DNA of 64,000 bases from Clostridia bacterium (GCA_017443895.1 JAFSXU010000064.1:1-64000), one strand, 5' to 3'. Counted from the stretch's first letter, positions 23,232-32,688 are shown. The notes: a model not told the origin generated them from the sequence alone. Program-made: numbers and translations.

Positions 23232-24746
23232 ATGGGCGCAGTAATTGAAAGTGCGGTTAATTGGGCGGTTGCTATTGCAAACGACAACTCACACGGCTAT
23301 GACCAAAACAGTCGTTGGGGTATTGACTATGACTGTTCCTCACTCGTTATTTCCGCTTTTGAACAGGCAGGCGTAAGGGTTAAAACAGGTGGCGCTACAT
23401 ATACGGGCGATATGAAACCCGTATTTTTAAGGTATGGCTTTTTAGATGTAACAGGACAGATAAACTTATCAAGCGGCGGTGGATTAAAGCGTGGAGATGT
23501 GCTTTTAAATACCACGCACCATACTGCGCTTGTGGTTACTGACGGTGGCGGAACAATAGTCAATGCCTCAATCAATGAAAAAGGCAGAGCCACGGGCGGA
23601 CAAAAAGGCGACCAGACAGGCAGAGAAATATATACAAGAGGATATTATAATTATCCATGGAACTGTGTGCTTAGGTATATGGGCGATGACTCTGTTGCGC
23701 CGTCAAATACTTCAGGCTCGGATAAGGAATACAGCCTGACGGACAAATACGGTACTGGCGGTAATAGTATCCGTGAGGATTTTTCTTTATCGAGAAATGA
23801 ACAGTATAAGCTGCTTGCGGACGGTGTGGATATTTCAGGCTATGTGGGTGGTCTTTCGTGGCAAAACACAATTGATGAACTTGCAACAAAAATGAATTTT
23901 GAAGTTGCAAAATCCGATACCAAGTATGTAAATACATACATTCCTGAGCTTGGGAGTATTATAAACCTATTTACCAATATTGAAATTTTCAGAGGTATAG
24001 TAATTGATGTTGACGATGGCTCTGAAACTGTTAATAAATACACAGTTTGTGATTTTGGTTGGTATTTAAATAAATCCAAAGAAACATACCAGTTTAATAA
24101 TATGTCGGCATACAAGGCTATTAAAAAGGTGTGTGAAGATTTTAATATACCGATTGACACCATTCCCGAACTTAAAACTGAAATAAAACAAATATACATT
24201 GACAAGGCGGTATCTGAGATAATTTCAAATATACTTGAACAGTGTGGCGGCGGATATAACTTTGATATGACTCCACATGGACTTCGCATTTACAAATACG
24301 GTACACTTTATGCCTATCCCGAATTTCGTATAACGCCAAATACGCAGCTTATTTATTCACCTTCCTTGCGCGGTAATGTATCGCATTCGGTGTCTATTGA
24401 GGATATGAAAAACAGCATAAAGGTCATAACCGATGCAGATAATGTATATACCGTTCAAACCGTCCTCAAGGATACCGACAGCATATATAAATTCGGTGTG
24501 TTGCAGGAAGTCGTAAAGATAGACCCTGAAAAGGAAAATGCAAATACTGTGGCAAAAAATAAACTCTCTGAACTGAACAAGCAATCAGAGACTTTTTCCT
24601 TTGAAATGATAGAGGCTGTGGACAGCTACACAAGAGCAGGAATGGTTATGGATATTGACGATGTGCGGTATTTGATTGAAGGAACAAGCCACAGTATAAC
24701 AAACGGTATCCATCATGTGAAAGTTGATTTGCGGAAATTTATATAA
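23232..24746 (+). CDS. Tail lysin fused to baseplate hub (Amidase_5 + XkdQ)
   Basis: 504 residues, two parts. Residues 1-150 are a phage peptidoglycan hydrolase of the Amidase_5/NlpC-P60 type: VNWAVAIANDNSHGYDQ, YDCSSLVI with nucleophile C35, and TTHHTALVVTD with H96-H97. Residues about 185-504 are the XkdQ/gpD-like hub (LLADGVDISGYVGGLSWQNT, then EIFRGIVIDVDDGSE and the RYLIEGTSHSI end). Usually these are separate genes. The fusion delivers the wall-cutting enzyme at the tail tip. Confidence 0.9.
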   Translation: MGAVIESAVNWAVAIANDNSHGYDQNSRWGIDYDCSSLVISAFEQAGVRVKTGGATYTGDMKPVFLRYGFLDVTGQINLSSGGGLKRGDVLLNTTHHTALVVTDGGGTIVNASINEKGRATGGQKGDQTGREIYTRGYYNYPWNCVLRYMGDDSVAPSNTSGSDKEYSLTDKYGTGGNSIREDFSLSRNEQYKLLADGVDISGYVGGLSWQNTIDELATKMNFEVAKSDTKYVNTYIPELGSIINLFTNIEIFRGIVIDVDDGSETVNKYTVCDFGWYLNKSKETYQFNNMSAYKAIKKVCEDFNIPIDTIPELKTEIKQIYIDKAVSEIISNILEQCGGGYNFDMTPHGLRIYKYGTLYAYPEFRITPNTQLIYSPSLRGNVSHSVSIEDMKNSIKVITDADNVYTVQTVLKDTDSIYKFGVLQEVVKIDPEKENANTVAKNKLSELNKQSETFSFEMIEAVDSYTRAGMVMDIDDVRYLIEGTSHSITNGIHHVKVDLRKFI

Positions 24747-24754
24747 TGTGATGA

Positions 24755-24782
24755 TTGAAAAATCTAAAAAATGTGGTATACT
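24755..24782 (+). promoter_or_regulatory. Promoter of the inserted DUF4160-like gene
   Basis: TTGAAA (24755-24760), 16 bases, TATACT (24777-24782), directly after the hub gene. Confidence 0.7.
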
Positions 24783-24828
24783 TAAATCAAACAAATTCAA
24801 TTTGGAAAGGATGCTATATTGATTTAAA

Positions 24829-25128
24829 ATGTATAATATGGAATATATTGGTGAATTACGAAAAAAAGTTATTTCGCAATTTGTCGGTGTCACTATTGAC
24901 ATGGACTACATTCTTTGCATTCCGTCTATTCACGGAAAGTACAAAAAGGAAGAAATAACAGTTGACTTTGACGGAAATATTCGAAGTATTAGTGACGCAT
25001 TCCCAGAGGACAAAGCAGCTTGTGTTATTAAATGGGTTAAGCTTCATAAAGAGGAAATCAAGAATAATCACCTGCGCATCAATTTTTCCCATACAGAGCC
25101 TCTTATGATTGAACCTTTGCACATCTAA
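24829..25128 (+). CDS. DUF4160-like protein, independently transcribed insertion in the baseplate operon
   Basis: 99 residues (96 from ATG 24838). The C-terminal half, CVIKWVKLHKEEIKNN with the IEPL ending, matches the DUF4160 pattern of a helix with W-x-x-LH-x-E-E-L followed by a basic strand and a KIEPL-like end. DUF4160 proteins are small, often next to DUF2442, and suspected of belonging to toxin-antitoxin pairs; no partner is seen here. It has its own promoter and terminator, so it behaves as a moron gene. AAAGGA is rather far upstream (17 bases), so the start is uncertain. Confidence 0.65.
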   Translation: MYNMEYIGELRKKVISQFVGVTIDMDYILCIPSIHGKYKKEEITVDFDGNIRSISDAFPEDKAACVIKWVKLHKEEIKNNHLRINFSHTEPLMIEPLHI

Positions 25129-25173
25129 GATAAGACCGCTAAATACCGATTTGTCAAATTCAATAGTGTTTAG

Positions 25174-25199
25174 AGCATCACATCAAGTGGTGCTTTTTT
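25174..25199 (+). terminator. Terminator after the DUF4160-like gene
   Basis: AGCATCAC (25174-25181) pairs with GTGGTGCT (25187-25194), then TTTTT. Confidence 0.8.
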
Positions 25200-25226
25200 C
25201 GTGCATATTTTTAGGAGGTGGTCATA

Positions 25227-25493
25227 ATGGACGGTATCACAGAACTTGCAAAACTACTAAAGGAACGGGAAAACAGTACGGGATATTCGCCTGTATTCGG
25301 AACAATCATAGAGCTTCCGGATACAAAAATCCGTATCAGTGATAAAATCATCTTAAACGATACCTATATTAAATCGCTTTTCGATTTCAAAAAGCAAAAT
25401 ACGGATAACGAGTACATTTATCTTGGCTGTGAGGTGGTTCTTTTACCGTACCAAAACCATCAAAAATTCATACTTATGGGGGTGGTGCGTTAA
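25227..25493 (+). CDS. Baseplate protein, DUF2577
   Basis: 88 residues from ATG 25227 (AGGAGG 9 bases upstream; a GTG at 25218 is too close to it). It has an N-terminal helix GITELAKLLKERE, then GTIIELPDTKIRISDKIIL and the end VVLLPYQNHQKFILMGVV, matching the DUF2577 (XkdR-like region) small OB-fold baseplate family. It abuts the next gene. Confidence 0.87.
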   Translation: MDGITELAKLLKERENSTGYSPVFGTIIELPDTKIRISDKIILNDTYIKSLFDFKKQNTDNEYIYLGCEVVLLPYQNHQKFILMGVVR

Positions 25494-25918
25494 TGTTTCC
25501 CGAAACAAACGATATTGCTTTCACTTCATCAGCGGACAGCTTCGGCACAAAGTCATATCTATTTGACTTTAATACGGGTGATTTTGTTGTTCGTGACGGA
25601 AAGCTCATAGAGTGTGACGGCATTGATGCTGTGAAAGTTTGGATTGAGAAAATCCTGCGTACGGAAAAAGGCAGATTTCACATATATGACAATACCGAAT
25701 ACGGAGCGCATCTTGAGGACTTAATTATCGGCAACAGTTATACTGTAGCCTTTATTGAATCGGAGCTTAAGCGTGAAATAGAAGATGCCATTTTGCAAAT
25801 TCCACAAATACGCTCTGTATCTAATATCAAAATAACACGAGGTATAAACTCATTAACCGTCGAACTGGAGGTGAAGCTTAATGACACAGGAGGAAATTCT
25901 ATCACGGTTACTGTCTGA
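25493..25918 (+). CDS. xkdS: Baseplate wedge protein, DUF2634/XkdS (gp25-like)
   Basis: 141 residues. KSYLFDFNTGDFVVRDGKLI, IEKILRTEKGRFHIYD and YGAHLEDLIIG are typical of XkdS, which resembles the gp25 wedge of T4 that starts sheath assembly. It overlaps the baseplate J gene by 38 bases. Confidence 0.9.
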   Translation: MFPETNDIAFTSSADSFGTKSYLFDFNTGDFVVRDGKLIECDGIDAVKVWIEKILRTEKGRFHIYDNTEYGAHLEDLIIGNSYTVAFIESELKREIEDAILQIPQIRSVSNIKITRGINSLTVELEVKLNDTGGNSITVTV

Positions 25919-26915
25919 CATTTCAAATGAGTACGACAAAACAGTCGGCTCATTTTTTTATGATGTAGAAAAGCCTGTATCAGAGGAGCTTGAAGCAGTA
26001 TACGAAAAAGTTACAGATATATTAAAAAACGGCTTTGCAAAAACCGCCGAAGGCAAATACCTTGACAACAAGGTATTGGAGCAAGGCATAACCCGAAAGC
26101 CTGCCACCTCATCAACGGTGACAGTAAAAATATCGGGGACACAAAACAGCGGTATTTCCATTGGTGATAAGGTGGCATCTGACGAGCTTGTGTTCACCGT
26201 TATAGAAAACGCAACTCTCAATGAAAATGGCACAGCTTATGTTCTGGCAAGCTGTGATACCACGGGCAGTATAGGCAATATCCCCATTGGCGCAATCAAT
26301 AAGTTCCCTGTAACATTGCCGGGACTTGTAGCTGTTACAAACGAGGAAGCGGCAACAGGCGGTTATGACGAGGAAACAGACGACGAGCTTCGTGAAAGGT
26401 ATTTTGAAAAAGTGTATCTTCCTGCCACATCGGGAAGTAAACACCACTATGTTGCATGGGCAAAGGAGGTAAGCGGTGTCGGTGATGCAAAATGTATACC
26501 GCTTTGGAACGGCAACGGAACGGTTAAGGTGATTATCATAAATAAGGACAAGGGCGCGGCGGATACTGATTTAATAGACGAGGTCGCATCGCATATTGAG
26601 GATAACCGACCTATAGGCGCATCTGTTACGGTTGAGAGCGCAATACCGCTGCCGATAAATATATCCGTATCACCCGTTCTTGCAAGCGGGGTAACGGAAG
26701 AAACAGCAATAGAGCAAATATCTAAAACCGTTAGCGCATTCTTACAAAAGAGCGCCTTTTCATCAACATACATATCCTTTGCGCAGATAGGCGGTTGTAT
26801 CTTAAATTGTGACGGTATCACGGATTATACCAATCTTACCATTAACGGCGGTACGGAAAATATAGAAGTTTCCGAAACCTCCGTGCCTGTTTTGGGAGGT
26901 GTTACGATTGTTTGA
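25881..26915 (+). CDS. xkdT: Baseplate J-like protein (XkdT)
   Basis: 344 residues. An N-terminal helical part (EEILSRLLSDISNEYDKTVG) is followed by TAEGKYLDNKVLEQGITRK, then the J-like core with GSIGNIPIGAI and DETDDELRERYFEKV-type turns. It forms the peripheral baseplate wedge. It overlaps the next gene slightly. Confidence 0.93.
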   Translation: MTQEEILSRLLSDISNEYDKTVGSFFYDVEKPVSEELEAVYEKVTDILKNGFAKTAEGKYLDNKVLEQGITRKPATSSTVTVKISGTQNSGISIGDKVASDELVFTVIENATLNENGTAYVLASCDTTGSIGNIPIGAINKFPVTLPGLVAVTNEEAATGGYDEETDDELRERYFEKVYLPATSGSKHHYVAWAKEVSGVGDAKCIPLWNGNGTVKVIIINKDKGAADTDLIDEVASHIEDNRPIGASVTVESAIPLPINISVSPVLASGVTEETAIEQISKTVSAFLQKSAFSSTYISFAQIGGCILNCDGITDYTNLTINGGTENIEVSETSVPVLGGVTIV

Positions 26916-27549
26916 GGGTATGCCGAACTACTATAAAAAATCTTTGGTAATGAAAGAAATTGTAGACAGTATTGAAACGGAATTCAGTCGGTTACAAAAT
27001 GAAATGGTTTTGACCGAAAATCAGTTCTTTGTTTTGCTATCTGACCGTGATATATCAGAGCATGAAAAAGATGTAGGACTTATGCCAGATACCGCTTCGG
27101 ACATAGACACTCGCAGAGGCAGAGTATTGTCAAAACTCCGTGGCACAGGAACGGTTACAAAAGCCATGATGAAGAATGTGGCGGCTTCGTTTGTAAACGG
27201 CGCTATTGAGGTTATAGAATACCCTACCGAATACGCCTTTGCCGTTAAGTTTAAATCAAAGACAGGCGTTCCATACAACCTTTCGGATATACAGGCAATG
27301 ATTGAGGAGATAAAGCCTGCGCACCTTGCGGTTGAATATATCTTTACCTACAGGCTATGGCAGGATATTAAGGACGAGCTTGACACATGGGATACGGTAA
27401 ACGAATATACATGGGAGTATTTGCTTGTATATGAAGTACCCAAATCTGTTATGGTACGGGATAAGGGTATATATTTCTGTCCTGACTATAACGGCAATGC
27501 AAAGGTTGTATGGGACGGAAACAGAGCGTATGCAAGGAAGGAGGAATAG
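26908..27549 (+). CDS. xkdU: Baseplate/tail-tip protein, XkdU (DUF2313/YmfQ) family
   Basis: 213 residues from TTG 26908, chosen because GGGAGGTG lies 7-8 bases upstream; GTG 26899 falls inside that site. It contains MPNYYKKSLVMKEIVDSIET, the conserved ISEHEKDVGLMP and RRGRVLSKLRGTGTVTKAM, and the C-terminal KPAHLAVEYIFTYR. XkdU joins the baseplate J ring to fibres. Confidence 0.9.
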   Translation: MFEGMPNYYKKSLVMKEIVDSIETEFSRLQNEMVLTENQFFVLLSDRDISEHEKDVGLMPDTASDIDTRRGRVLSKLRGTGTVTKAMMKNVAASFVNGAIEVIEYPTEYAFAVKFKSKTGVPYNLSDIQAMIEEIKPAHLAVEYIFTYRLWQDIKDELDTWDTVNEYTWEYLLVYEVPKSVMVRDKGIYFCPDYNGNAKVVWDGNRAYARKEE

Positions 27550-27552
27550 GAA

Positions 27553-29487
27553 ATGGCAGACATACATCCTAACGATATAGGTCTTGCTACATATGCAGAT
27601 GTGGGAAATGTGGACAGACTAAAAACATCAGCTAAAAACATAGTAGATGCGATAAATGAGGTATATCAAAACTGCGATAGTGATACGGCAGATACTATAC
27701 ACCAGTTGTATGTTGAGGGCGAGAATAATGTAATACTTGGCAAAGGCAATGTCGTATACGGTAACAACAACCTTGTTATCGGTAATGACAACATCATTGT
27801 CGGAGATAATATTAACTTAATAGGCAATGCTAAATCTGTATATACGGTGCCAAACCAATATTTTAGCATTACGGATATTGAGGCGCCTGACACTATACAT
27901 TTTGATAACTATGATTATTCTGCAAAGGAATATGTACCCGTACCGTTTGTTACAGGAGATAAGGTTATCATTACCTTTAATCTTAGCTGGGCAAACGATA
28001 CCTGGACGGATTGGATAAGCTACAAGACAGAGCCGCAGGTATGTGAAATTCAAGAAATCGGAACAAACTATGCAATAGTATCGGGACTTAATATGGACTT
28101 TGAACCGCCCGATGATGTGCATACCAATTTTGAAGAGCCGTATTGCAGCGACTTTATCGTTCTAAACTCAGACTATTCATATACCGGTACAAAGAGTTCA
28201 ATTATCTTAGGCTCAAATGCAGACGGTACAAACAGTGTTACCTTTAATAACGGCTCTGTAAAATCAGGCAATTCAGCCTTTGTAGCAAACCACGGCATTG
28301 TATCGGGTGATGACTCTTCGGCGTTTGGTAAATCTACAGTAATCGCAAAAACAGCATTTTCTGCAAATGAGGCTAAAAACGAGGGTGTGGCATCTGCCGC
28401 ATTCAACCATGCGTATGTATCCGCGCCGTACTCGTTTGGCTTGGGATATTATTCACGGGCATTCGGAAGAATTCTAAGATGCCGTTCACTTAACAAGGAT
28501 CAAAAAACTATCACTTTAGACTCCGGACAGCGCACTGATAACTTAGTCGGGAAAAAGATATATATACGCTACTACAACAGAGCAAACTCCTGCGCTTTTT
28601 TAGAGGCAACAATAGAAAGCGTGTATGGGGATATCCTAACGCTTACCGGTGTGGAATTCCCTGCCGATATGCAACACCCCGACTCCTATGCGTTTGTTGA
28701 AAATACCACTACTGTATACGGCTTTTCAAATACAGCGGGCGGCAGTATGAGCGCTGCCGCAAACAGGAACAGCCTTGCATACGGAGAACGGGTATTATCG
28801 GTAGCTGAAGGCGCAGTTACATTCGGGAAGAACGGAAACAATACATACGATTATTCCATAGCCCTTGCAAACGGCAGTTCATTACAGAACAAAGGCCTTG
28901 CTTTCTTGGTACAGTCAACAGGTGATGTTTCCGCAGACGGTGCATACACCTCACCCTGCGCCGATTATGCCGAGTTTTTTGAATGGACAGACCAAAACCC
29001 CGATAATGAGGACAGAACAGGATATTTTGTAAAGCTTCTGGGTGATAAGATAGTAAAATGTGATGATTTTGATGTACCTTTGGGTGTAATTTCCGTAACG
29101 CCTGCCATTGTCGGTGACAGTGGAGAAATGCACTGGCAAGGTAAGTTTGTAACGGACGACTTTGGGCGTGTACAATATCATGATGTGGTCATTCCCGCAG
29201 AATTTGATGAGGAAGGCAACATCATAAACGAAGAACATATGGAAACACAGCCTATTCTAAACCCCGACTGGAGCCCTGATACAGAATACATACCTCGAAA
29301 AGACCGTAAAGAGTGGGCAACGGTCGGTGTACTTGGCAAACTCGTTGTATACGATGACGGAACACTAAATCCCGGTGATATTTGCAGATGCGGTAATGGC
29401 GGTATAGCGGTAAAGTCCATTGAGAACGGTTATCCTGTGCTTAAAAGAGTAGCAGATGACAAGGTTTTAATTTGGTTCAGGGGGTGA
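27553..29487 (+). CDS. Self-cleaving tail fibre with Peptidase_G2 chaperone domain
   Basis: 644 residues. Residues 1-45 are an attachment region (ATYADVGNVDRLKTSAKNIV). From about 55 to 95 it has short GN-rich repeats (GNVVYGNNNLVIGNDNIIVG) like a left-handed beta-roll head, repeated in another form near 215-300. The C-terminus from about 460 is a Peptidase_G2 intramolecular chaperone: SPCADYAEFFEWTDQN, LGDKIVKCDDFD and GVLGKLVVYDDGTLNPGD. In this family the chaperone drives trimerisation and then cleaves itself off. Confidence 0.9.
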   Translation: MADIHPNDIGLATYADVGNVDRLKTSAKNIVDAINEVYQNCDSDTADTIHQLYVEGENNVILGKGNVVYGNNNLVIGNDNIIVGDNINLIGNAKSVYTVPNQYFSITDIEAPDTIHFDNYDYSAKEYVPVPFVTGDKVIITFNLSWANDTWTDWISYKTEPQVCEIQEIGTNYAIVSGLNMDFEPPDDVHTNFEEPYCSDFIVLNSDYSYTGTKSSIILGSNADGTNSVTFNNGSVKSGNSAFVANHGIVSGDDSSAFGKSTVIAKTAFSANEAKNEGVASAAFNHAYVSAPYSFGLGYYSRAFGRILRCRSLNKDQKTITLDSGQRTDNLVGKKIYIRYYNRANSCAFLEATIESVYGDILTLTGVEFPADMQHPDSYAFVENTTTVYGFSNTAGGSMSAAANRNSLAYGERVLSVAEGAVTFGKNGNNTYDYSIALANGSSLQNKGLAFLVQSTGDVSADGAYTSPCADYAEFFEWTDQNPDNEDRTGYFVKLLGDKIVKCDDFDVPLGVISVTPAIVGDSGEMHWQGKFVTDDFGRVQYHDVVIPAEFDEEGNIINEEHMETQPILNPDWSPDTEYIPRKDRKEWATVGVLGKLVVYDDGTLNPGDICRCGNGGIAVKSIENGYPVLKRVADDKVLIWFRG

Positions 29488-29492
29488 TTGAT

Positions 29493-30113
29493 ATGCCAAA
29501 AGAAACAGCAAACTACAGCTTTAAAAAACCATTGTATACGGAGAATGCGGATATTGCGGTACTTAACGAGAACTTAGACGAGATTGACTTGGCGCTTACC
29601 CCGTCCGTGTCCGCCACAAACGCCCCTCAGAGCGATTCTGTTGGTGGCAGGCTATCAGTTGTCCTTGGTTGGCTTGCAAACCGAATAAAGGCAATAACAG
29701 GGCTATCGTCTTGGCAAGGTGAACCGTCTGTTACCTTGGAGGACTGTAAAAACCATATACAAAACGGCGCTCATGCCACAGCAACACATGCATCAAGCGG
29801 ATTTATGAGCGCTGTGGATAAAACTGTGCTTGATAATGCCACACCGAACAACACGGGCGGTAGATTGGTAGCTCGTGATGTAAACGGCAGAGCAAAAATG
29901 AACAATCCTATAGAAGATCATGACATCGCAAACAAAACATATGTGGATACAAACTTTGCAAGAAAGAACGCCGATACACAAATGACAGCAAGGCTTATCG
30001 CTCAGTCAAACACTGCGTATGAGACTAAGCAGGTTAGGAATATCGTATTCTGGACAAGCGGTACTACTCCGCCTGTAACAGGTAACGGTGATATTATTAT
30101 CAAGATATTTTGA
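29493..30113 (+). CDS. Tail fibre protein (short)
   Basis: 206 residues from ATG 29493, with GGGGTGAT upstream; a TTG at 29472 lies inside the previous gene. The N-terminus PKETANYSFKKPLYTENADI with DIAVLNENLDEIDLAL is typical of phage fibres that pack as bundles. Near the end are RLVARDVNGRAKMNNPI and the fibre repeat DHDIANKTYVDTNFARKN. It is probably a fibre shaft or adaptor for the neighbouring self-cleaving fibre. Confidence 0.85.
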   Translation: MPKETANYSFKKPLYTENADIAVLNENLDEIDLALTPSVSATNAPQSDSVGGRLSVVLGWLANRIKAITGLSSWQGEPSVTLEDCKNHIQNGAHATATHASSGFMSAVDKTVLDNATPNNTGGRLVARDVNGRAKMNNPIEDHDIANKTYVDTNFARKNADTQMTARLIAQSNTAYETKQVRNIVFWTSGTTPPVTGNGDIIIKIF

Positions 30114-30124
30114 GGTATCAGAAT

Positions 30125-30988
30125 ATGGCAACTATTAACTTTACATATGATTATCCCTACACTTATTACGATGAAGAAAAAGGGCGCTTTACATGTCACT
30201 TGTCAACAGGCAGAGCAACTCTTAACGGCTGTTATACATATCCAATACAGTTTAACTCTACTGTTCCCAAATGTTCGCGCATTACCATTGAACTTGAAGT
30301 TACAAACACCGGCAGTGTTACGGTGCTTGGCAGGGACTGGGATATATACACATATAACGAGGTGAACGGTTGGAGAAAAGCTACCAAGTTTACTATGCCC
30401 TCTGACGGAAAATGCAGTGTAGACTGTATATTCCAAACCGCAACTAACATTTCAAGGCTTGCATGCGTTCCCTCATCTGACCCCGGTTCAAGGGCGCAAT
30501 GGTCATTAAGCTGTTCAATAAACCGTATGACCATTACAGAGGCACTTCCCGTACAGGAGCTTGATACGGGAGTATTCCATTACGGAGTGTTTCTGTATAA
30601 TTTCGGGGTAAAGACTGATGTGGCAGAGGTTTTTGTAAATATGGCCGGTTTGCTTGTAAGGGTATCTGACATATTCGTGAATATTGATGATGAATTAAGA
30701 GCTGTTTCCTCTGTTTACTCAGCTTATCTTAAAACCGAAACAGAGAGTATATCCTTATACAGGTTTATACCGCAAAAAAGCGGTACTTACCGAATACAGA
30801 ACAAACGGTTATCGGGCGATCATGAAATACGGTTATATGACAGTAATTTTATGCAGATAGCCGATGAGTATTTTTATTCAAAGAGCTTTCCTTTAGAGGA
30901 AGGCTCTGCTTATTATATAACCATAACACATTATTATGCGAACACCGATACAGGTGAGAGCTACTTACAAATTTACAAGGAGGACTGA
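30125..30988 (+). CDS. Phage tail-associated protein of unknown function, likely receptor-binding
   Basis: 287 residues from ATG 30125; the track of GAGG is 10 bases upstream. It is beta-rich with few recognisable motifs. Residues 1-160 look like a sandwich domain (FTCHLSTGRATLNGCYTYPI). The end (LYRFIPQKSGTYRIQNKRLS, FPLEEGSAYYITITHYYANT) resembles the pre-peptidase C-terminal type beta domain that binds polymers. Lying between fibre and holin genes, it is a candidate receptor-binding or surface protein. Not assigned to a family. Confidence 0.72.
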   Translation: MATINFTYDYPYTYYDEEKGRFTCHLSTGRATLNGCYTYPIQFNSTVPKCSRITIELEVTNTGSVTVLGRDWDIYTYNEVNGWRKATKFTMPSDGKCSVDCIFQTATNISRLACVPSSDPGSRAQWSLSCSINRMTITEALPVQELDTGVFHYGVFLYNFGVKTDVAEVFVNMAGLLVRVSDIFVNIDDELRAVSSVYSAYLKTETESISLYRFIPQKSGTYRIQNKRLSGDHEIRLYDSNFMQIADEYFYSKSFPLEEGSAYYITITHYYANTDTGESYLQIYKED

Positions 30989-30993
30989 TTTTT

Positions 30994-31404
30994 ATGAAAG
31001 ATTTATGGAACACATCACAGTTTATATTTGCCGCTATAGGCGGTTGGCTCGGTTGGTTTCTGGGCGGATGCGACGGGTTATTGTATGCTCTTGTCGCATT
31101 TGTTGTACTTGATTATATAACGGGACTAATGTGCGCTATATCGGATAAGAGATTATCGAGCGAGGCAGGCTTTAGGGGCATATGCAAGAAGGCGCTTATC
31201 TTTGCGCTTGTGGGAATGGGACATATCCTTGATACGCATATTATCGGTTCAGGCTCGGTTTTAAGAACGGCGGTAATATTCTTCTATATCTCAAACGAGG
31301 GTGTTTCGCTGTTGGAGAATGCAACGCATTTAGGATTGCCCGTGCCAAAGAAGATAAAGATTATCTTAGAGCAGTTACACGACAGAAGCGAGAAGGAGGA
31401 CTGA
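30994..31404 (+). CDS. Holin, TcdE/BlhA (Phage_holin_4_1) family
   Basis: 136 residues with three or four membrane segments (FIFAAIGGWLGWFLGG, GLLYALVAFVVLDYITGLMC, ALIFALVGMGHILD, AVIFFYISNEGVSLLENA) and the conserved LDYITG motif. A charged C-terminal tail (EQLHDRSEKED) is cytoplasmic. It forms the pores that let the adjacent amidase reach the wall. Confidence 0.93.
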   Translation: MKDLWNTSQFIFAAIGGWLGWFLGGCDGLLYALVAFVVLDYITGLMCAISDKRLSSEAGFRGICKKALIFALVGMGHILDTHIIGSGSVLRTAVIFFYISNEGVSLLENATHLGLPVPKKIKIILEQLHDRSEKED

Positions 31405-31407
31405 TAT

Positions 31408-32241
31408 ATGCAGATAGTAAAGAGTATCCTTACAAATAACCCATGCTACAAAGCTGGCAGGAAAATATCCGTTAAGGGGCTTATGCTGCACAGCGTGGGC
31501 TGTCCACAACCAAGCGCCCGTGTCTTTGTACAAAGCTGGAACGGACCAAACTATAACAGCGCTTGTGTGCATGCCTTTATTGATGCGAATACCGGCGTGG
31601 TATATCAGACTTTGCCCTGGGACCACAGGGGCTGGCATGGCGGCGGTAGTTCAAACAATACACATATCGGAGTTGAGATGTGCGAGCCTTCCGTAATCAA
31701 GTATACGGGAGGCTCTTCGTTTACCTGCTCGGATAAGGCAAAGGCGCAGGAGTGTGTAAAAAGGACATATGACAGTGCGGTAGAGCTTTTTGCAATGCTG
31801 TGTACCATGTTTAATCTTAACCCAATGCGGGATATTGTATCGCATAAAGAGGGATACGCATTGGGCATTGCTACAAACCACGGTGATCCTGAACATTTAT
31901 GGCGTGGTGTGGGACTGAATTATACAATGGACAGTTTTAGAGCCGATGTTAAAAAGAAGATGGAAAATAAGGAGGATGAACCTATGACTAATGACGAAAG
32001 AAAAAAATTTAACGCGCTTGTTGATGCAGTTGGTACGCTTACAAAGAAGGTGGATAAGCTTGAGCATAAAATGATTTACTCGTGGGTGGATGAGAATATG
32101 CCTGATTGGGCAGTAGCGACCGTTACAAAGCTAAAGAAGAAAGGATACTTGCAGGGCGACAAGCAAGGCAAGCTAAACCTTGATGATAATATGCTGCGTA
32201 TGCTTGTAATAAACGACAGAGCCGGGATTTACGGTGAATAA
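31408..32241 (+). CDS. Endolysin, N-acetylmuramoyl-L-alanine amidase (Amidase_2)
   Basis: 277 residues. Residues 20-190 are a zinc amidase with KGLMLHSVG (H28), SHKEGYALGI (H146) and NHGDPEHLWR, the H-x-DP-x-H metal/catalytic cluster. Residues 200-225 form a short coiled coil (VDAVGTLTKKVDKLEHKM). The last 45 residues (WVDENMPDWAVATVTKLKKK, ending NDRAGIYG) are an SLH-like or helical wall-binding tail. It cuts the peptide from muramic acid. The gene follows the holin directly. Confidence 0.94.
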   Translation: MQIVKSILTNNPCYKAGRKISVKGLMLHSVGCPQPSARVFVQSWNGPNYNSACVHAFIDANTGVVYQTLPWDHRGWHGGGSSNNTHIGVEMCEPSVIKYTGGSSFTCSDKAKAQECVKRTYDSAVELFAMLCTMFNLNPMRDIVSHKEGYALGIATNHGDPEHLWRGVGLNYTMDSFRADVKKKMENKEDEPMTNDERKKFNALVDAVGTLTKKVDKLEHKMIYSWVDENMPDWAVATVTKLKKKGYLQGDKQGKLNLDDNMLRMLVINDRAGIYGE

Positions 32242-32277
32242 GTTTTAGTTGATAATGCAGTAAAACGGAGGACATTT

Positions 32278-32688
32278 ATGACATCGGAACAAAAGTACGA
32301 TATTGATAGGTTACAGCAACGGGGAATGGGTTATCGCAAGATAGCATCGGAGCTTGGAGTTTCTCCGAACACCGTAAAATCGTATTTAAGAAGAAATCAA
32401 AACTCAACTAAAGAAATACAGGGAGTATGTAAGCAGTGCAAAAAGCCTGTGAAGCAGACACCTCATAAAAAAGCAAAAGTGTTCTGTTCCAATTATTGCC
32501 GAAGCAAATGGTGGCGAAATAATACGGACTTAGTTGAGAGTAAGGCTTGTGTTGTGACAATATGCAAAGGGTGCGGCAAAGAATTTATCACTTACAAATG
32601 CCAAAAACGAAGTTTTTGTTCAAGAAGGTGTTATGTTCAATCATTAAATAATGAGAAAGGTATGGGCAGTTACAATGATGAAAAATGA
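32278..32688 (+). CDS. HTH protein with zinc-binding cysteines
   Basis: 136 residues. The start YDIDRLQQRGMGYRKIASEL and GVSPNTVKSYLRR is a resolvase/sigma-like helix-turn-helix (residues 5-42). It is followed by two cysteine modules (CKQCKKPV, FCSNYCRSKWW; then CKGCGKEF, FCSRRCYV). Proteins like it accompany recombinases in Clostridia mobile elements and may regulate them. It overlaps the next small gene by about 11 bases. Confidence 0.82.
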   Translation: MTSEQKYDIDRLQQRGMGYRKIASELGVSPNTVKSYLRRNQNSTKEIQGVCKQCKKPVKQTPHKKAKVFCSNYCRSKWWRNNTDLVESKACVVTICKGCGKEFITYKCQKRSFCSRRCYVQSLNNEKGMGSYNDEK

